A DNA stretch of 64,000 nt. Source: Cyclobacterium qasimii M12-11B (GTDB taxonomy: Bacteria; Bacteroidota; Bacteroidia; Cytophagales; Cyclobacteriaceae). The notes under the pieces are model-generated. The model saw only the letters and a list, made by a program, of their open reading frames with translations, was not told where the DNA came from and did not search any database. The translations under genes and the position numbers were made by a program. Below, one piece after another: positions 61,226 to 64,000 of the stretch (positions are counted from its first letter, which is position 1; each line of letters begins with the position of its first letter). Location: the NCBI RefSeq assembly GCF_000427295.1, contig NZ_ATNM01000065.1, positions 29,378-93,377 on the forward strand, read 5' to 3'.

Positions 61226-63943
61226 TTACAATGGTATTTTGTATTCGTAAAGCTTGTCGCCATACACTGTCATAAGCGTATACTCATTGTCACTTCCAGA
61301 GAAGTCTATCCATAAGCTTTGGCTAATACTGATCGGCTTTTGATTGATAAGTTGCCCTCTACCATTATACAAATAGGCGAAATCCTGCATCTTATCCAGT
61401 ACAGCAAATATTTTATTGCCTTCTCCAAAAGAAAAATACATGTACTCTATCTCACTGGATGGAATACTCATTTCAAAAAACAACTGTTCATTTGGCCGCA
61501 TAACTTTAAGCTTGTTATACTCCTCAATTACCCATACATAATCTGTTTTATTCTGGTCGTTTACCAGACTAAACTTTGTATCTGTTTCAGGTCTAAGCAA
61601 TTGATTTCTATAGGTAAGCTCTCCTTTAAAATTAACATTTACCACTTCTCCAGCCTCATTTATAGTTACGAGTTTGGAAGGTTCGTTGTTCCCACTTTCT
61701 TCAATGGCATAAGCCGTTGAGATACCATCCCCAAGGAGAATTCCTCCTCCTACTTTCGATTCACCTCTACGGTTAAACAAGTTTAATTTTCCATTGCGGT
61801 GCACACTTACCATAAAATCTCCAAGGTCAGGTTCCCGATGGTGACCCGGCATATAACTTAGCGCTCCGCTCCTATGGATGTTGGGTACCCATCCCTCCAA
61901 CAAATCACCCTTCTGATCATACAAGTATAAATCGCCTTCACTGTCTGCCACGAAATACCTGTAATTCCTATTATTGTCATAGTCCAAAACATTTAGAAAG
62001 GCTATTTCTTTGTCTTGTAGGAATGGAATAGGGTATCCTGGCAATAAATTTCCATACCTGTCCAATGCATAAATAAAGTCCCTTGTAGCAAAAACAAGTT
62101 GGAGTTTTCCGTTTTTAAAATAATCTATTTGATGTATTTCACTAATGATGGCACCAGGGATTTGTTGGGAAAACACCCTTTCTCCCTCCCCACTTATCAG
62201 ATGAATAAAATAATCTTCATCCTGTACCAGAAAATCAGTGCTTCGATCATTGAAATTTTGAATTCCTTTAGGTCCGTAGATCAATTGCTTTCCAAAGGAA
62301 GTGCTTCTTGATTCAGTAAGAATCATCTGCTTGTTAATTTCAGGCTCACCTAAATCAATATCCAACTTGATTTGGACCGTTCCTTCCTTAAAGATGGAAA
62401 TATTCATCCAGTCAAAAGAACGAAAAACAGGTGCATATTTCTGAAACACAGGACTCCAGGAAGGACTACTGTTTTGGATCAAAATGGGGTAAAAACGGTC
62501 ATTGTTCAATATCAACCGAACAGGTGCACCATTGTTATTCTCTTTCAAGATATCCTTATAAGCCAATGATTTCCCCCAGGTATTGTCATTGTAGTAATCT
62601 TCTAATAGGTTTTTTACGCTTTTGAGACTATTCCCTATGATCAGGTGGTTTCCCGCCATGGAAATATAACTTCTGGAAAAACCGGTGAAGTTTCCTTCAA
62701 AAAGATGCGCTGGGAATTCCTCTACATCAAGCATAAAGATTTCTTTTCCCATATAGTACTCTTTGAAAAGCTTTGTGCTGTCATTTTGACTCACTTCCAA
62801 AGCAAACTTCTCGAGATTTCGATACCTGCGTTCCGTGTTTTCAGGATGAAGCAAAAGAATTTGGTTGGGGTTCTTTTCAAATAGATTTTCTTCGAGCACC
62901 ATGGTGGCTTCACCCCCCAAAGCATTTAAGAAATCTTGAATATCCTGACTTTCATCAAGTGCCGCTGCAATTAAGGGCCTTGGGTTAAAAGCTAAGTTGG
63001 GGATTTGTTTGAAACCTTCAAATCTGGGAAATAGGTATTGCGTTACCCAAGCAGCTCTATTGCTAATGACTGGTGCAAAAGACAATCCATTTGGCGATTC
63101 CCCTTCTGACTCCATTCGACCAGACTCTCCATCGGTATAAAACTGCCCTCCAAATGAAATGGTTGTATCACTAAAGGAAGGAATCAAATTAGAAGACAAT
63201 TTATTTTCCCTCAGGTTTTTTAACAAAGGCTCAGCAATTCCATCTGTCATCTCATTGACCAGGGAGGCAAATCCTTCACCAGAAAACCTTAAGACGCCTT
63301 TAGAATTTAATGGGATCGAGGGTTGAAATAAATGAGGGTAAGATTGCTTAAAGTTTTTCAGCTCAAGGGATTTTGCATATCGAATGCCATCTTCCACTAA
63401 AAAGGAAGTATGACTTCCAATCAATACATTCTCAAAGCGGGTAAATGTAAAGGTTCTCGCCCCACCATCGGTTTTGATTTCATAGAGGGCTACACCGCTG
63501 TAATTTCTTTTCTTCAGTCCAGAAATTCCATTGTCAGGGTTTTCTTCAAGTTTCTGGATAAAATCAAAGAATTGTTCATTTTCAAAGGCTATACCAATTA
63601 AAAACCCAAATGCTCCTTTACCTATAGGATGCAGGGATAATCTAAATCGGTGCCCTTTGAGGTATTTATCCAGATTACCACTTTTACCAGTGATGCTGTC
63701 TAAAAAAATCAATTGTGACTCAACGTCAGCTAAGGCTGGTAAATTGTGAAGCTTTTCCCAGACAGGTTGATTCACCAGATTGTTCCAGTAGCCTACAGGA
63801 TCATTTGTTTCAAAAACGAAAATGGCATTAGGAGGTACTACTTCCATCCCATTCAACCTGGAGTCAAAAAAATCGCTCTTAACCAGTAAAAAGGCGATAA
63901 ACCCAAACACCAAAATCAATAAAATTATCAGCAGATTTTTCAA
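61226..63943 (-). CDS. Large membrane-anchored protein of unknown function (DUF3352-like N-terminal half, propeller-like C-terminal half)
   Basis: 905 aa. The only in-frame start near the N-terminal anchor is TTG 63943 (MKNLLIILLILVFGFIAFLL, one span). An in-frame stop lies just upstream. The N-terminal ~550 aa include FVFETNDPVGYWNNL, SGKSGNLDKYL and MAGNHLIIGNSLKSVKNLL, resembling DUF3352-type cell-surface proteins. The C-terminal ~350 aa contain repeated strands such as YALDRYGNLLPGYPIPF, YLYDQKGDLLEGWVPN and NLFNRRGESKV that look like a beta-propeller. Probably exposed to the periplasm. Function not recognised. Spacing of 41 bp from the MscS gene suggests co-transcription. Confidence 0.7.
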   Translation of the reverse strand: MKNLLIILLILVFGFIAFLLVKSDFFDSRLNGMEVVPPNAIFVFETNDPVGYWNNLVNQPVWEKLHNLPALADVESQLIFLDSITGKSGNLDKYLKGHRFRLSLHPIGKGAFGFLIGIAFENEQFFDFIQKLEENPDNGISGLKKRNYSGVALYEIKTDGGARTFTFTRFENVLIGSHTSFLVEDGIRYAKSLELKNFKQSYPHLFQPSIPLNSKGVLRFSGEGFASLVNEMTDGIAEPLLKNLRENKLSSNLIPSFSDTTISFGGQFYTDGESGRMESEGESPNGLSFAPVISNRAAWVTQYLFPRFEGFKQIPNLAFNPRPLIAAALDESQDIQDFLNALGGEATMVLEENLFEKNPNQILLLHPENTERRYRNLEKFALEVSQNDSTKLFKEYYMGKEIFMLDVEEFPAHLFEGNFTGFSRSYISMAGNHLIIGNSLKSVKNLLEDYYNDNTWGKSLAYKDILKENNNGAPVRLILNNDRFYPILIQNSSPSWSPVFQKYAPVFRSFDWMNISIFKEGTVQIKLDIDLGEPEINKQMILTESRSTSFGKQLIYGPKGIQNFNDRSTDFLVQDEDYFIHLISGEGERVFSQQIPGAIISEIHQIDYFKNGKLQLVFATRDFIYALDRYGNLLPGYPIPFLQDKEIAFLNVLDYDNNRNYRYFVADSEGDLYLYDQKGDLLEGWVPNIHRSGALSYMPGHHREPDLGDFMVSVHRNGKLNLFNRRGESKVGGGILLGDGISTAYAIEESGNNEPSKLVTINEAGEVVNVNFKGELTYRNQLLRPETDTKFSLVNDQNKTDYVWVIEEYNKLKVMRPNEQLFFEMSIPSSEIEYMYFSFGEGNKIFAVLDKMQDFAYLYNGRGQLINQKPISISQSLWIDFSGSDNEYTLMTVYGDKLYEYKIPL

Positions 63944-64000
63944 TAGGCCCTATTCATTTAATGTTTATCAACTACTATCAAAACAACAAAAAAATCACGA

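Overview
The window reads as chromosomal DNA of a low-GC, probably marine member of the Bacteroidota, most likely order Cytophagales (a Cyclobacteriaceae-like bacterium). The supporting signs are a SusC/SusD pair, many Bacteroidota-type -7 promoter boxes (TAnnTTTG), lipoboxes and 'AQ'-ending signal peptides, a CcmBCDEF cytochrome c maturation set, and the order purH-mreBCD-mrdA-rodA. No tRNA, rRNA, CRISPR array or intact insertion sequence was seen.

Region 1 (1-22.3 kb, minus strand) is one long polysaccharide/amino-compound utilisation locus transcribed right to left from a good promoter at 22337-22366. In order of transcription it encodes SusC, SusD, four BNR/Asp-box propeller hydrolases (three of them close paralogues), two SGNH esterases, a formylglycine-type sulfatase, an AstE-like deacylase, an SDR, a threonine-synthase-like PLP enzyme, an N-acetylneuraminate-lyase-like aldolase, RidA, an M81 metallopeptidase, an SMP-30 lactonase, a Gfo/Idh oxidoreductase and a kelch-sodium:solute symporter fusion that runs off the left edge. 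A FadR-type GntR regulator (22.98 kb) is divergent. Behind it, minus-strand genes for a FAH-family hydrolase, an SDR and a secreted PIG-L deacetylase probably belong to the same catabolic programme: SMP-30, FAH and SDR suggest a deoxy-sugar acid route. The true substrate is not known.

Region 2 (26.4-40.2 kb) holds serS, a Tat-exported DHDPS-family protein, and the cytochrome c maturation genes. ccmB (29.0 kb) is separated from ccmCDEF (36.2-40.1 kb) by about 6.5 kb of accessory DNA. That DNA contains three copies of a roughly 170-bp multi-hairpin repeat, a lipoprotein with four repeated domains, a gene remnant, and a thioredoxin-ApbE-DUF4266-DUF3570 operon. This operon is the best candidate here for a little-understood system.

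Region 3 (40.2-51.1 kb) is housekeeping: a DUF2520 protein, a UbiA prenyltransferase, a GH43-like lipoprotein, purN, purH, and the rod-shape/elongasome operon mreBCD-mrdA-rodA. Region 4 (51.3-56 kb) is a glycerol operon (glpF, glpK, glpD) divergent from a GlpR/DeoR regulator, with three 10-bp-phased repeats between them. Region 5 (56-64 kb) has an HlyD-permease-ATPase ABC efflux operon, an MscS channel and a large membrane-anchored protein.

Six genes (a BNR hydrolase, susD, the FAH gene, the thioredoxin gene, purH, the ABC permease) are each broken by a single-base change in a short A/T run while the downstream frame is perfectly conserved. Five of the six look like one missing base. This pattern, which includes the purine-synthesis gene purH, is better explained by sequencing/assembly indels than by six real mutations.
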